This document shows, in pieces, positions 44,301-56,007 of a stretch of DNA of 64,000 nt. Both the position numbers and the translations under genes were made by a program. The first letter of the stretch is position 1. Every line of letters starts with the position of its first letter. Under the pieces are notes generated by a model, which had not been told where the DNA came from, searched no databases, and saw nothing but the letters and a program-made list of their open reading frames with translations. Source of the stretch: Siphonodentalium dalli (lineage: Eukaryota; Mollusca; Scaphopoda; Gadilida; Siphonodentaliidae); contig CP136064.1 of NCBI GenBank assembly GCA_032622095.1, forward strand, positions 42,185,912 to 42,249,911, in the 5' to 3' direction.

Positions 44301-44953
44301 TGTATTCACTACAGGCAGTCATCACTCATTCCATCTATCAGTGGGTATCTCACACTAGTACTGTTAGTGTTTGTTCTAGACTGACTCCGGCTATAATTAA
44401 AAGCCTTTTTCCAATCAGGACATCTACTTTGTACATTTGGACACTTGCAGGCCTTCATCTGCTTGTAGAATTCTGGACTAATTTATGGTCATAGCATTGC
44501 TTTGTTAACACTAAGGCATGGCATGACAGTGGAGTGAACACATCTATTCTTGGAATATATATTAACCAGAGGTTGGTGATCACTATGTTGGTATTTCTAT
44601 GTGTAGGGTATAATTAGGTGTGAGGGGTTTTTCCTTCAGGCCATGCTTACTTTGATATGTACATAATATTAATAATATTTAGTCTTTGTTGATCGTGAAA
44701 ATTGAGAGATTTTATCGGATGCTTCTTGCACTGACTATAGTGGGTTTTTAGCATGTTTTAAATTAGCAGTGGGCAAGAATTTATACTCATTTGATTCTGT
44801 TGAGGTGATTAGTTTTGCCTTGATTTTGTTACTTGCTACATGGATTACCTTTATAGAAAGTATACAGGTAGGTATGATTACTGAGTGAATATCTCAATTT
44901 TGATTGGCCATTTAAAGATTTATTCAGGTTTCCAGACCAATGTTATCTACTTT
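44301..44953. other. Nothing recognised
   Basis: AT-rich, no family match, no exon-like ORF. Confidence 0.5.
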
Positions 44954-44957
44954 TTAA

Positions 44958-45157
44958 CCCTTTCATGACGGGTGCTGTGCTGGTGCAGCATTAAAGATCA
45001 TGTGCCAATGCATTCTCTTATATATGCGAGTCTCCCATAGTGTCATGTTAAATATTGTTATGCCAATTCATTCTCTCTATGGGAGACTCGCATATATAAG
45101 AGACTGCATTGGCAGAGGGTTTTTGCAAAATTTCAGGAAGCTCCAGTCATGGATGGG
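44958..45157. mobile_element. PB-D MITE, complete
   Basis: TTAA at 44954-44957, right flank TTGA. Ends CCCTTTCATGACGGGTGCTG / CTCCAGTCATGGATGGG; two cassette hairpins with the inner parts shortened. Confidence 0.85.
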
Positions 45158-45214
45158 TTGAAAACAGGTTTTATTATGTTATTGGTATGTCCATCCATCT
45201 GTTCGTTCGTTTTT

Positions 45215-45294
45215 ATGTTTACCCATACCATAGTATGGTAAACATAGTGTCGTTGCCCGGATTGACCACTCGTCGTTAGTCCGTCCGTCCGTCC

Positions 45295-45340
<46 letters not shown>

Positions 45341-47868
45341 AGACACTTTACGCATGGTGCGATAACTCGAACATTTTATATCTGATCGGAACCAAATTTT
45401 GTATATGAATTTGTCAGCATCAAATACAGATCGAGTTCGAATATGGGTTTGATCCGAGTTTTTTTCACGGAGTTATGGCCCTTTTTCGACTTAGAATTCA
45501 TGCATGCTACCATAACTCAAAAAAATTTTATTTGATCAGAATCAAATTTGGTATGCAAGTTTCTCGGACCAAAATACAGATCGAGTTCGAATATGGGTTT
45601 GATCCGATATTTTTCAATGGAGTTATGGCCCTTTTTCGACTTAGAATTCATGCATGCTGCCATAACTCAATTTTTTTTTTATCTGATCGGAACCAAATTT
45701 GGTATGCGAGTTTCTCAACTCAAAATACAGATCGAGTTTGAATATGGGTTATATCCAACATTTTATACCAGAGTTATGGCCCTTTTTCAACTAAGAATTG
45801 AACAGATAACCATAGCAGTCTACAATTAATTACCAGTGGTATCAGTTTAGCTCTGAGAGCAGTAAATCTGTATTATGGGAATTAGAGTTATTTTTTACTC
45901 CCATGTTTATGATGACACACTCCTCACCTGTATAGTTTTTGGTATTGATCGGTTTAGAAATTATTAACACTTTGCATCCGCACATAGGCATGAGCTATCC
46001 GATGCTGTAACCAAATTATTTTTTGTCCGATTGTTTTCATATTTGATATGTATGTTTATAATGACACACCCCTCACCTGTATAGTTTTTGGTATCGATCG
46101 GTTGATCGGTTTAGAAAATAATTAACCCTGCACACAAATGCTATCTGATCCATCTAAGTCAAACTGTTTTCTTCTGATATGCCTCATATTTCTTACCAAG
46201 GTTTTTCTTAGCACGTTCTTTATCTGTATGGTTTTTGGTATCGTTTAATTAACCCTTTTCAAACTTATTTTTACTTAGAACTCAAAACATTTTTCATCTG
46301 ATCTACACCAAATTTGGTACATGTGGTCCTCACCCCGAAATACAGATCAAGTTCAAATTTGGGTTTGATCCGATATATTTTAACAGAGTTATGGCCCTTT
46401 ATAATTCAAGTAATTTACTACCTATTGTATATGCCCTGTGAGAATTTAAGACAAACAACTTTACACAGTAATCTGCTTTATTGGGATCAGAAAATGACAC
46501 TGGATACTCTTTGCTAAACCACTGCTGCTCCCAGAGCTGTCAAATTTAAGTGATTGATGATACTTTACTCCAGTTTGTGTGCAATAGTAATTTAACCCAA
46601 CCTGTTGAAACATGTTCATGGCATTAATACAAATAGTCCATTGTCCATGTGAAGGATGTTCTGGAGCATGGCTGTTTAGAGAATTGTTGTTTACAGAGAC
46701 ACTGTTGTCTTATCTTGAGAAAACAATTTATCCACACATTAGTTCCATCATATGATGTCATTGAAAATGATTAACACTCTCCACACATCATATGTTCATT
46801 CTCCTATTCTATGTCCAGGTTGATCGTGATCCACTTTTCACTTGCATGTATTTCAGGATTAAAATTAACCTATTCCATAGACACATAATATCTGATACGC
46901 AGATTTTAAATTATCTCTTTCGCCTTAGGCCAGATTCACTAAGAATTTCTATTAATTATAAGCCACCAATTGAATATTCATCATTTGAGGATATATCTTA
47001 TTTTGAAATTCCCTCTAATGCATTTGGGCTGCAGGATAATAATAATGGTTCTGGTATTCTTGAAGCTGACTTTTTGGTCAAATATTTTTCACCCAATCAC
47101 TTTTATAATCTCATTCAGGTTGATTGTGATACATTCTTCATGCGTATAGATTTTGGTATTGATTGAATGGTTTTGAGAATATTAACCCAATATTTAATAA
47201 TATTTCTGCTGTTACAGACATTGTATCTTTCCAATGATCAGCTTAGAATAAAATTAACCATAGGTACATGTATACTGTACGCGATCCAATGTTGTGACTC
47301 TAATATTTTCAATTTGACCCTTCTCATATCTCTCCTTTAGTTATCTGATAATTCTGTATTAAAATATTTTATATCCAACCATTATCAATCATATTTAATA
47401 TCAAGGTCTATACACCCCTCACTTATATAGATGTTCAGGTGTTTGTTGGTCTCTAATCTCAATCATCCCATAACTTTTACTATGCAGCTAACACAACAAC
47501 ATAATCTGTTATGACTCAGGTTCCATTGTAAGAATTAAATAAATAGAGTTATTATGATGTTAATATTGTAACAATTATATCTTTAACAGCTATGGTGCAT
47601 CTGTCTGACTGTGTTTGGGTATAATTATCTTTATCAATCTATCACACATACATGTATCTCTGTTGGAGTGACTGAATAGGTTGAAATCGAATGTCATATC
47701 CATCTTCCTATTGTGTTTAAATGAGCAAGTTGCTCAATATGTCTGATTCCACTATGAAACTAATAAATAATAGTACGCTGTGAATTGTTGAAATTCTTGC
47801 ACTCATAAAAAGATCGCTATCGCCAAGGTATGGGTTAAACATCTGCCGATCGTGATCGGCCTCTCGTT
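45215..47868 (+). mobile_element. PRL-E pearl-like element, long form (2.65 kb)
   Basis: Head hairpin at 45215-45246, GTCC/GTCT run 45279-45342, three ~150-bp modules (45355-45800), a second module type with CACCTGTATAGTTTTTGGTA (45915-47170), another standard module at 46280-46400, and the tail GGTATGGGTTAAAC, hairpin GCCGATCGTGATCGGC, CTCTCGTT. The 124-codon ORF at 46792 is translated module sequence. Flanks rejoin to the repeat seen intact at 34130. Confidence 0.85.
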
Positions 47869-48180
47869 AGTTTCCGGATGACAACTTAGTATAGTCTCGA
47901 CTGAATAGAATGAAATTCGCTATGTGGGTTTATTAACATCAAATACAGGTATAGATCGAATTCGGGTTCCGCCTGCCAATTTTTACCAGAATTATAGCCT
48001 GTTTTGTTGGAATTTGCTCTCAATTTTCGTTTCCGGATGATAACTTTAGTAAGTCTGAACAGAATGGAATTAAATTTGGTATGTGAGTTTACTAGCCCAA
48101 AATACAAGTCAAGTTCGAATTTGGGTTCCGCCCACATATTTTCACCTGAGTTATGGCCCTTTGTTGGAATTACCATGGGC
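47869..48180 (+). repeat. Two pearl-like modules (158-bp period)
   Basis: TTTCCGGATGACAACTT at 47872 and TTTCCGGATGATAACTTT at 48030, each followed by GAATGAAATTCGCTATGTGG-type sequence and a module end. Confidence 0.7.
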
Positions 48181-48238
48181 TTATTTTGCCAACCCATAGC
48201 GACGCTCTTATTATAAAACAAGTGTTTGTAATAAAATA

Positions 48239-48352
48239 CAGTAATGCTCTAAGTAATCGACTTCTTAACGACAGCAGAATTATGGGTAACTTTTCAGGAT
48301 TTAGTCGGAAATATGGCTTGTTGCCATGGGCTTATTACTTCGAGCATTACTG
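48239..48352. mobile_element. PAL-TA MITE, right arm nearly gone
   Basis: Left arm complete; the right is reduced to TTACTTCGAGCATTACTG|TA. Confidence 0.8.
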
Positions 48353-48685
48353 TAACACATGACTGGAATGCGAAGTTCTATAAGAATTACGCTATTTTGT
48401 TGGATATTGAATTTTCTATGTATTTATTTCATACAGTTTCGATGTTTTACAGGGACACTGAAAATATTCTAACTTTAGAGGGCCATATTAGTATGTCATA
48501 ACAGTGGGTGATATTTCTTACTCAATTTATTATGTGGAAAGTTGACTCGTTTTGCTCGTTTTGAAACTGGAGAACATGAATTACCAGAGAATGTTTACCA
48601 GTAGGTCTGATTATTAGTGAAAATTCAAAATGTGAATAGCCATTGACCCTTTTTTAATAAATACTCATTGATGAGTAGACAGATA

Positions 48686-48898
48686 CAGTAATGCCCTAAG
48701 TAATCGACTCCTTAACCACAGCAGAATTATGGGTAATTTTTCAGGATTTGGTTGGAAATATGGCTTGTTGCATTTCATCGGAAAGCTCTCACTGAGAGCT
48801 TTCCGATGAATGGCAACAAGCCATATTTCCGAATAAATCCTGAGAAATTACCCATCATTCTGCTGTGGTTAAGGAGTCGATTATTTAGGGCATTACTG
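48686..48898. mobile_element. PAL-TA MITE, complete
   Basis: TA-flanked 213-bp palindrome, loop CTCTCACTGAGAG. Confidence 0.9.
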
Positions 48899-48952
48899 TA
48901 ATATGTTCAACAGACGACAATAGGCAGAACAACACCGTCAGTTAGAGTCATG

Positions 48953-50065
48953 TTGAGGTGCCATGATTATTGATTTTGATAATCGATAATCGGTCGTCAA
49001 TAATCGACTATAATTGATTAATCGTACCTAATAACATCAGAGGAAGTATTCCGTAATATGGCCTATTGGCTGGGTGCTGATTAACTGCACGGTTGCTGGT
49101 TGTTTGAGGCCACGGCCGATGTAATTTTTATGTTAATAAAGTGCATCATAAACAACTGTTAATGAACACAATGTATTGAATACCAGCAGTCCAGCACAGT
49201 TCTCGACGATGTTATGAGCTTATGATTATAATATTTGTGAGTTCATTAGAACGAACGTAGCGATTAATTTCAGTGTTATGAATAGCCAAACATACAAATA
49301 ATATAAAAGTAGGAATGCACGATGGGTGGCCGGCGGTTCCTAAAAAAGGAAACTATAAATTTCATCAAACCTCCAGTAAGTGGATAACAATCACAAAGGT
49401 GTGCCCCACCTGCAAATTGCAGGACTTAGAACAAGTTAAGTATTTTGATAATATCGAGTTTCATTCAACATTCACTGCATGATATGCGATAGCATGTACT
49501 AGTAACATCTAAGTATACTTATGCAAACAAAGTACCGTTGTATAGTCGCAACTGACATCGCGGAGAACATCGCTGATTAAAATGCTGTAGGTTCCCTGGT
49601 TTCCAGAGAATGTCAATCAACTCCCCATTGGTCCAATCAGATTCAAGGGCGAGTGCATTCAACTAATTTAACACGGTGGCAGTCGGCATATTTCAAAGAC
49701 ATAGTGCCGCCTTTCAAGTATAAATATACAACGACGTCGTCATAAGTTCAAAGCTGCAGTGCCGCCAATTTGTAGAATATACAACGACACGAAGAGTAAT
49801 CATGTCACATCACCAAATGAACTGCCAACTGTTTGCAACATAAGTTAGTAGTACTCATGTTGTCCGAATCTCTTTGATACGCGATCAAAGATTGTTTACC
49901 CTTAGGTTGTAGATTAAACTGTGTAAAACAAACACGGTATTCAATAATATCCGCATTTTCCGACGTCCGAAATAAATAACACAGATTAATCGACTATGGA
50001 AATGGTAATCGATTATCGGCTTTATCAACGGTTCATCGATTATACGATTAATCATGGCACCCCTA
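48953..50065. mobile_element. hAT-like non-autonomous element, 1.1 kb
   Basis: Ends TTGAGGTGCCATGATTA and TAATCATGGCACCCCTA are inverted (consensus TAGGGGTGCC). Perfect 8-bp duplication GAGTCATG (48945-48952, 50066-50073). Subterminal regions are rich in ATCGATTAT motifs on both sides. No transposase. Confidence 0.85.
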
Positions 50066-50657
50066 GAGTCATGTGATTACCTCATGGATCTGTCTGCAGA
50101 TGATGCGGTAATTTCACTCTAATCACTGACGCCGTACATGTACATAAATTTACATTGGAAAAAAGTTCCCTTTTGACATGGATATTCCCCATACCCACCC
50201 CCCTCCAAAATGCTGACTTTATGTGAGCAGTAGTATTACTACTGCTCACATTATGATTTCATTTGTAACTGGTGACCGACAACATGAGTCATGTGACATC
50301 GTGTTCATAGGCTAGTGCAAGCTCTGCTTTCATCAATACACCACACGGAGTTTCCTGATCAACTGACTTGTCTTCTCTTTCCTCATGTCACACTCTTGTG
50401 AATTATTAACCATGTTTCCGTAAAAAGAAGACATAAAGAACAGAGAATAAATTGACTTGTACTCAGGGTTCCCGAGTGTTGATATCATGGTGTGCGGCAG
50501 CTGTGTATGCTACTTCTTCATTCAGCAAACTCAGATTTAAACTAAACTTATGTGAGACATCAATGGAACTTTTCGTTTTTAATACATTAGACCTTGTCCC
50601 AACATCCAGTTGTAACATCCAACGTAATTGGCTACACTGGTTTGATTAAATCAAATA
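50066..50657. other. Mostly unrecognised; one perfect 30-bp palindrome
   Basis: TGTGAGCAGTAGTA pairs exactly with TACTACTGCTCACA at 50222-50251. No repeat family otherwise. Confidence 0.55.
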
Positions 50658-50828
50658 CAGTAATGCCCTAATTAATCGACTTCTTAACCACATCATAATT
50701 ATGGGTAATTTTTCAGGATTTATGAGAGCTTTCCGGTGAATGGCAACAAGCCATATTTCCGACTAAATCCTGAAATATTACCCATAATTATGCTGTGGTT
50801 AAGGAGTCGATTAATTAGGGCATTACCG
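50658..50828. mobile_element. PAL-TA MITE, part of left arm deleted
   Basis: TA-flanked; left arm jumps from CAGGATTT to GAGAGC. Confidence 0.85.
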
Positions 50829-51748
50829 TATATGTCCTCAGCCGGGACAGCGGGGTCCAAGAGCATTTGGACAAAAATCATTGGGTGTGGGGGAAGGAGG
50901 TGGTGATATTTGGCAGGTTGCTTTCATCTGTACCAGGTCAAGTTTTGATCTGTCCATTGATTTCTTCTATTATTGAAGTTTGATTCTGTTATATTAATGA
51001 GTGACAGAATATGATAAACTACTAGTATATAAAACATGTGTTTTAAGTATATATTAAGGTATAAATTTATCTTCTCATCAGCTTAAAAGGGCCATTTATC
51101 AAATTGAATTTACAAAGTTGCAACGAAAACAGACTGTTCACGGATAAATATATTAAACACAACTTATAACATACTGCTTTAAAAAGTACCTTTTCAGCTT
51201 TTTGTCAACGAAATCGGTTAAAATTTTCATCATAGGCATGTCTCCCTGATATTAAGGAGATTCCGCAAACAATGTTGTAAATCTTGCCCACTTTTCATAC
51301 CAAATTTACAATGGATATTTTTACACACTTTTCAAGCCATATGTAAATTCAGACACATATGTATTCCATATCATTGTCAAAGCAGCATTTATGAAATATT
51401 TGCACCCCCCCCTAGGAGCCATCTAAGGTCAGAAAAGTTCTAAAATGTTGATTTTGATGACATTTTCTATAAAACTAATTAAACCCCCACATTCCTAAAT
51501 TTAATCTTATTTCTGAAAAACCAACACCCGATTGAAGCTGTCTATTCTGGGGGGACATTTGTCAGGTTGCCTGCACCTGTTTCAGGTCAGTTTTTTTTGG
51601 CTTGATATCACAGCATCAAGTCTCTGTCCATTGATTTTTCCATTAGTGAAGTGTGATGCTGTTATATTTAGGAGAGACGGATTCTCACATTCTTCTCATA
51701 TGATCTTTCTATGTCCCTCCATTGCTTTGTCATTGCCATCTCTGCTTA
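50829..51748. other. Nothing recognised
   Basis: AT-rich intronic sequence. A poly-C tract at 51406-51413. Confidence 0.5.
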
Positions 51749-51995
51749 CAGTAATGCCCTAAGTAATCGACTCCATAATAACCACAGAAGAATTATTGGT
51801 AACTTTTCAGGATTTAGTCGGAAATATGGCTTGTTGCCATTCATCGGAAAGCTCTCCCCGAGAGTTGCCATTCATCGGAAAGCTCTCACCGAGAGCTTTC
51901 CGATGAATTACAACAAGCCATATTTCCGACTAAATCCTGAAAAGTTACCAATAATTCTTCTGTGGTTATGGAGTCGATTACTTAGGGCATTACTG
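51749..51995. mobile_element. PAL-TA MITE with duplicated apex
   Basis: TA-flanked, 247 bp. TTGCCATTCATCGGAAAGCT appears twice before the right arm (from 51834 and from 51866). CTCCATAATAACC on the left is matched by GGTTATGGAG on the right. Confidence 0.88.
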
Positions 51996-52045
51996 TAAGT
52001 CAACAACAGGAATCCCAGTCCACGAACTCAGCTATTAAAGCGATT

Positions 52046-52806
52046 CAAGTCTGAGTTTAATGTGCCTGTCATTTGTAGGATGAGGTTCCCAGGGCATTTT
52101 ATTTGTTATTACTTGGTTTACAGATTGTTTTGGCTAAAAGGTTGGGGAGTTGGGAGGAAAAAAATCAAAAAAAAAAATCTGTATAATTTAAAAAAAAATT
52201 AAATTGTCAAAAAAATAGGGTCGGCAGAAATAAAATACTTGCTGTAGAATAATCTCCTCATCTAAAACAAGCCACCATATAGTTATGCATTGCCCTTGTC
52301 TTCATGAATAGGCAAATATATATTTTTTCTTTGGATGCGTCTTTAAAGAAGATACTGATAAGATGAAAAAATAAAATGCCCTGAGGGTGAATTTAGTGAC
52401 GCTATGCCACATAGCCGGATAGCATCACTAAATTCACCCTCCGGGGACCTCATTATGCATGGCCTCATCTGTTATGGTAGATATAGACTCAGATTGAAGT
52501 TCCCAAATGGTGAATATTGTGATGTTCACACATTGCGAACCTCGATTATGCAATGTGTCCTCTGCTAATTTGGGGATATAGAGAAACTAAACTAAAAATG
52601 AAATATAATTTATGTGTAGAAGATTCTATAGAATTCTAATAATAAAGAAACTTTCCCGAAAAGATGAGGCCTATTTAAAGCAGAATGAGGTTCCCAGATG
52701 GTGAATTTAGTGATGCCAACCCACGGTGCGGGATAGCGTCACTAAATTAACCGTCTGGGGACCTCATTCTGCAAATGACAGGCAAACTAACTAAACTCAG
52801 GGTTGT
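52046..52806. mobile_element. HAT-B long variant with an inserted ~290-bp element
   Basis: Left AAGTCTGAGTTTAATGTG and right AACTAAACTCAGGGTTG with both hairpins. The first hairpin is split at 52092-52382 by sequence with inverted ends GGGCATTTTATT / AATAAAATGCCC. Confidence 0.75.
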
Positions 52807-52916
52807 TCTTCAAAGAATCTTAACTCTGGTTATTACAAAACTGAGCGAGTCATTGATGAATTCAATTGGCATAAAGCATAATAAAGTCAAAACATTGTAC
52901 ATTCCTATTCTCATAT

Positions 52917-53380
52917 GTGACCCGCCATATCAAATCCAGTTGTAAGTCGGGATTTTTTTACCCTGTGCCAATGCATTCTCTTATATATGCGAGTCGACCA
53001 TAGGTCGCCTCGCATATATAAGAGAATGCATTGGCCTAACAATTTTTTACAATTTTAATAATTTTTTCTTGTATTCTTTAACAATTTTATAATTTCATCC
53101 ATACAGAGCCCCAGGCAAACATGAGCAGACGACACTCTTCTATATGCTTCTATATATGTGTGGGGCTCCCAGGCTCCCTGCAGGGTAATGGATGTTTTTT
53201 ATTTTATGTCCTAAAAATTTGAAGAAACATTTATTTAAAAAAAATGATAAAAAATTGTTATGCCAATGCATTCTCTTATATTTGCGAGGCGACCTATGGT
53301 CGACTCGCATATATAAGAGAATGCATTGGCACAGGGTAAAAAAATCCCGACTTACGACTGGATTTGATATGGCGGGTCAC
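52917..53380. mobile_element. GTGACCCGCC-ended MITE, complete (reference)
   Basis: Inverted ends of more than 60 bp: GTGACCCGCCATATCAAATC, GTAAGTCGGGATTTTTTTAC, then the cassette hairpins at 52968-53038 and 53259-53335. No clear TSD (left TCTCATAT, right GTTTAGAC). Confidence 0.85.
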
Positions 53381-53531
53381 GTTTAGACAAATCCCTAATA
53401 AATCTTAACTGTTTCCATAGATTACTGTTTGTTTTTGGCATTTCTGTAATTGATCATCAACCAAATTAGGGTCTGTCACAATGTCAGGTAGAAAAGTATT
53501 GCAACCTGTCATATTGAAATTTTTGGCAAGT

Positions 53532-53950
53532 TTTCAACCTGTCAATGACCATGACAGGCCAGTTATTTAATACAGTAATGCCCTAAATAATCGACTCCTT
53601 AAATGCAGCAGAATTATGGGTAACTTTTCAGGATTTAGTCGGCAAGCTCTCACAGAGCTTTCCGTTGAATGGCAACAAGCCATATTTCCGACTAAATCCT
53701 GAAAAGTTACCCATAATTCTGCTGTGGTTAAGGAGTCGATAATTTAGGGCATTACTGTAGAAGGCTTGACTGTGACAGACTGACAGTAGAGGAGACTGAA
53801 GGAGGGTGGACAGATGTCAGGCCTTTAAATGGCACCTCTACTAGTCGGTTTTCAACCTGTCAATGACAGGCCAGTTATTAGAAGGCTTAATTATGACAGA
53901 CTGACAGTAGAAGAGATTGAACGAGTTGGTGGACAGGTGTTAGGCCTTTA
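53532..53950 (+). repeat. ~120-bp tandem repeat, interrupted by two MITEs
   Basis: Units with TTTTCAACCTGTCAATGACC, CAGGCCAGTTATT and GACAGACTGACAGTAGA. The first is split by the PAL-TA element at 53573 and the last by the Harbinger-like element at 53951. A further unit lies at 55424-55515. Confidence 0.7.
53573..53757. mobile_element. PAL-TA MITE, apex shortened
   Basis: TA-flanked; left arm jumps from TTTAGTCGG to CAAGCTCTC. Confidence 0.87.
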
Positions 53951-54946
53951 GGCCAAACTTTTTTATTTTCCTGCTTTACCGATCCGCCGACCCTGTTTTA
54001 TATGGCCCGACAAGGAAATAAAAATAAAATATAATTTTTATTTTTATTTCCACAGCCGACAGCTGTTTCTGCTTATCAGTAACAAATTATCTAACCACAT
54101 TTCACTGATTAAAGATGCATAGGACACACCAACTATAGATATCTCTGGCTTTAATTACTTTTAACTACATCCATGAAAACTGAGAAGTCAGCTTGAGTTT
54201 ATATGTGTTGGCCACCAAGATACCTGTTTGCTTTCTATAAATCTTGACATCTCTTTAAAACTTTAAATGGCCTTTAGAATACATTTTGTATTCCTGGGAA
54301 TTTACGGTGATCTTTATGACTGAAGACTGAAGAGTATGTGGGTTTGCTCAAGTTGCACATTCACTATTTATCACTACCGGTACCACTAATCTCACCATTC
54401 CCATGTGTTTATTAACCTCTCTATACTAAATACTCATTGAACAGACAAGTAGATTCCTCAGGAAAGGTTCAGATAATAAGTTCAACAAGTTCTAAACTTA
54501 TTATGTGAACATTTCCCACCAACTAATAGGAATCCTTCTGCAAATATATTATCTGTCGGCTACTTATTTTTCCATGACATCCATCCAGATGAATAATGGA
54601 CTATTTCAATGTATACATTATAACTGAATGGGGGAGTCCATTTATTCAATAATTAAAATGTTGAACAAAAACAAACCCTTTATTTCTGGATTTTTTCAAT
54701 ATTATTCAATAATCTGAGCTATGTTTCAAATGATAGTACTGGTTTTGAATTTTGTGATATACATCCGAAAAGTGTTCTCTATAAATGACTGACAGAGAAT
54801 TATAAAGACACAGTTACAACCTTAGCAAATGTCCAAAAAAAAAAAGAAGAGGATTCGAGCATTTTTATTTTTATTTTTTTTCCGACCGACCCTACCAAAA
54901 CAAGGTTTAAAAAATCCGTAAAGCAGAAAAATAAAAAAGTTTGGCC
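53951..54946. mobile_element. Harbinger-like non-autonomous element, ~1 kb
   Basis: TTA on both sides; ends GGCCAAACTTTTTTATTTTC / GAAAAATAAAAAAGTTTGGCC-type inverted repeat continuing through CTGCTTTAC. Contains a family G palindrome at 54463-54535. No ORF. Confidence 0.68.
54463..54535. repeat. Family G palindrome
   Basis: GGTTCAGATAATAAGTTCAA pairs with AACTTATTATGTGAACA. Preceded by TATACTAAATACTCATTGA. Confidence 0.65.
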
Positions 54947-55149
54947 TTAAGGCCCACTTAATTTTCAAGTCACCGATTATTTTTTTGTAGTTACTTGATA
55001 TACGATTTTAATAACAATCTAAGCCATAAAATTTTATTAAAATTCTCTATAATTCATCACCATTTGGGACATCTGTCTCTCAGAAGGTGCGAATAGAGTA
55101 ATAGAAAATAAATGAAATCATAAAATCATTTGTCCCGTTATGGCTCCCA

Positions 55150-55410
55150 GAATGCAACAGAATTAAAACTAGTTCATTTTCATTTAAATATATAGTTATT
55201 CCCCTTCCATTGAAAATAGTCGCCTTTGTTCAGAAACTTTAGCGCAGAACAGACGTCGATATCTCAACAAAAACAACATGTTCACAGTTTATTACATCGA
55301 ATAAGTTGAAAATACAATGTTTTGGAGCTTCCTCTTTCAAATGGTATATAATATAGCATATATTTTTTTATATAAAATTATCTGGGTGTTCGAAAATTAA
55401 GTGGTCCTTT
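55150..55410. repeat. Family F repeat, copy 3
   Basis: CAAAAACAACATGTTCACAG, AATACAATGTTTTGGAGCTT, TCAAATGGTATATAATAT. Confidence 0.65.
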
Positions 55411-55515
55411 AAATGACACCAGGAGTGGGTGGCAGGTGTTAGGCCTTTAACTGGCCCCTCTGCTAGTAGGTTTTCAACCTGTCAATGACCATGACTGGCC
55501 AGTTATTTCAAAGCT

Positions 55516-56007
55516 TGACGATGCCGCTCATCATTTGGAGCCAAGAGACTCACAAATCACGGGATAGAATCACATTTCCCCTCCGAGGATTATTTGGAGA
55601 CGCATCGACCCCCATGAGTGTTTTATTGTCACTCGACAGATTCTTCGTTCTATTGATTATTCTATTGTGCCGATGCTCATTCTCGAGAACTGTCCCATCA
55701 TCCCCATCTAATGATAAAATTCCTCTCGATTCCATCGGTTCTCACCCCAGACATGAGTCAAATCTGTTAAGCCGATTCATACTCTGCGGCTATTGAACCT
55801 GATCCATTGGTTTTTCCAAAGTGTATAAATTTTTGGAATGTTATCAGCTAAAAGGTTTCCATCAATTGGATGTCCCTAAAAGGCATTTCTCGGAGTATAA
55901 ATATAGCTGAAATTGGATAGAATCCTAATCATTCCTGGATTCTTACTCTTGTGAGTATATCATTGTTTTTAGACATTTCTTTTATATGTGTTTTACCAGA
56001 TATAACA
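55516..56007. other. Unrecognised; longest non-repeat ORFs are antisense to each other
   Basis: Overlapping ORFs on both strands at 55485-55796. Neither has a recognisable motif or splice context. Confidence 0.4.

Noticed and set aside
45475-45829. Repeated ORFs with MALFRLRIHA
   Set aside because: Translation of the pearl-like tandem module; frames shift between units and stops interrupt them.
46792-47166. 124-codon ORF
   Set aside because: Lies inside the PRL-E element, made of a second module type; no domain, no splice context that fits DGK.
55485-55796. Overlapping ORFs on both strands
   Set aside because: No motif, no splice signals, no match to the expected next DGK exon.
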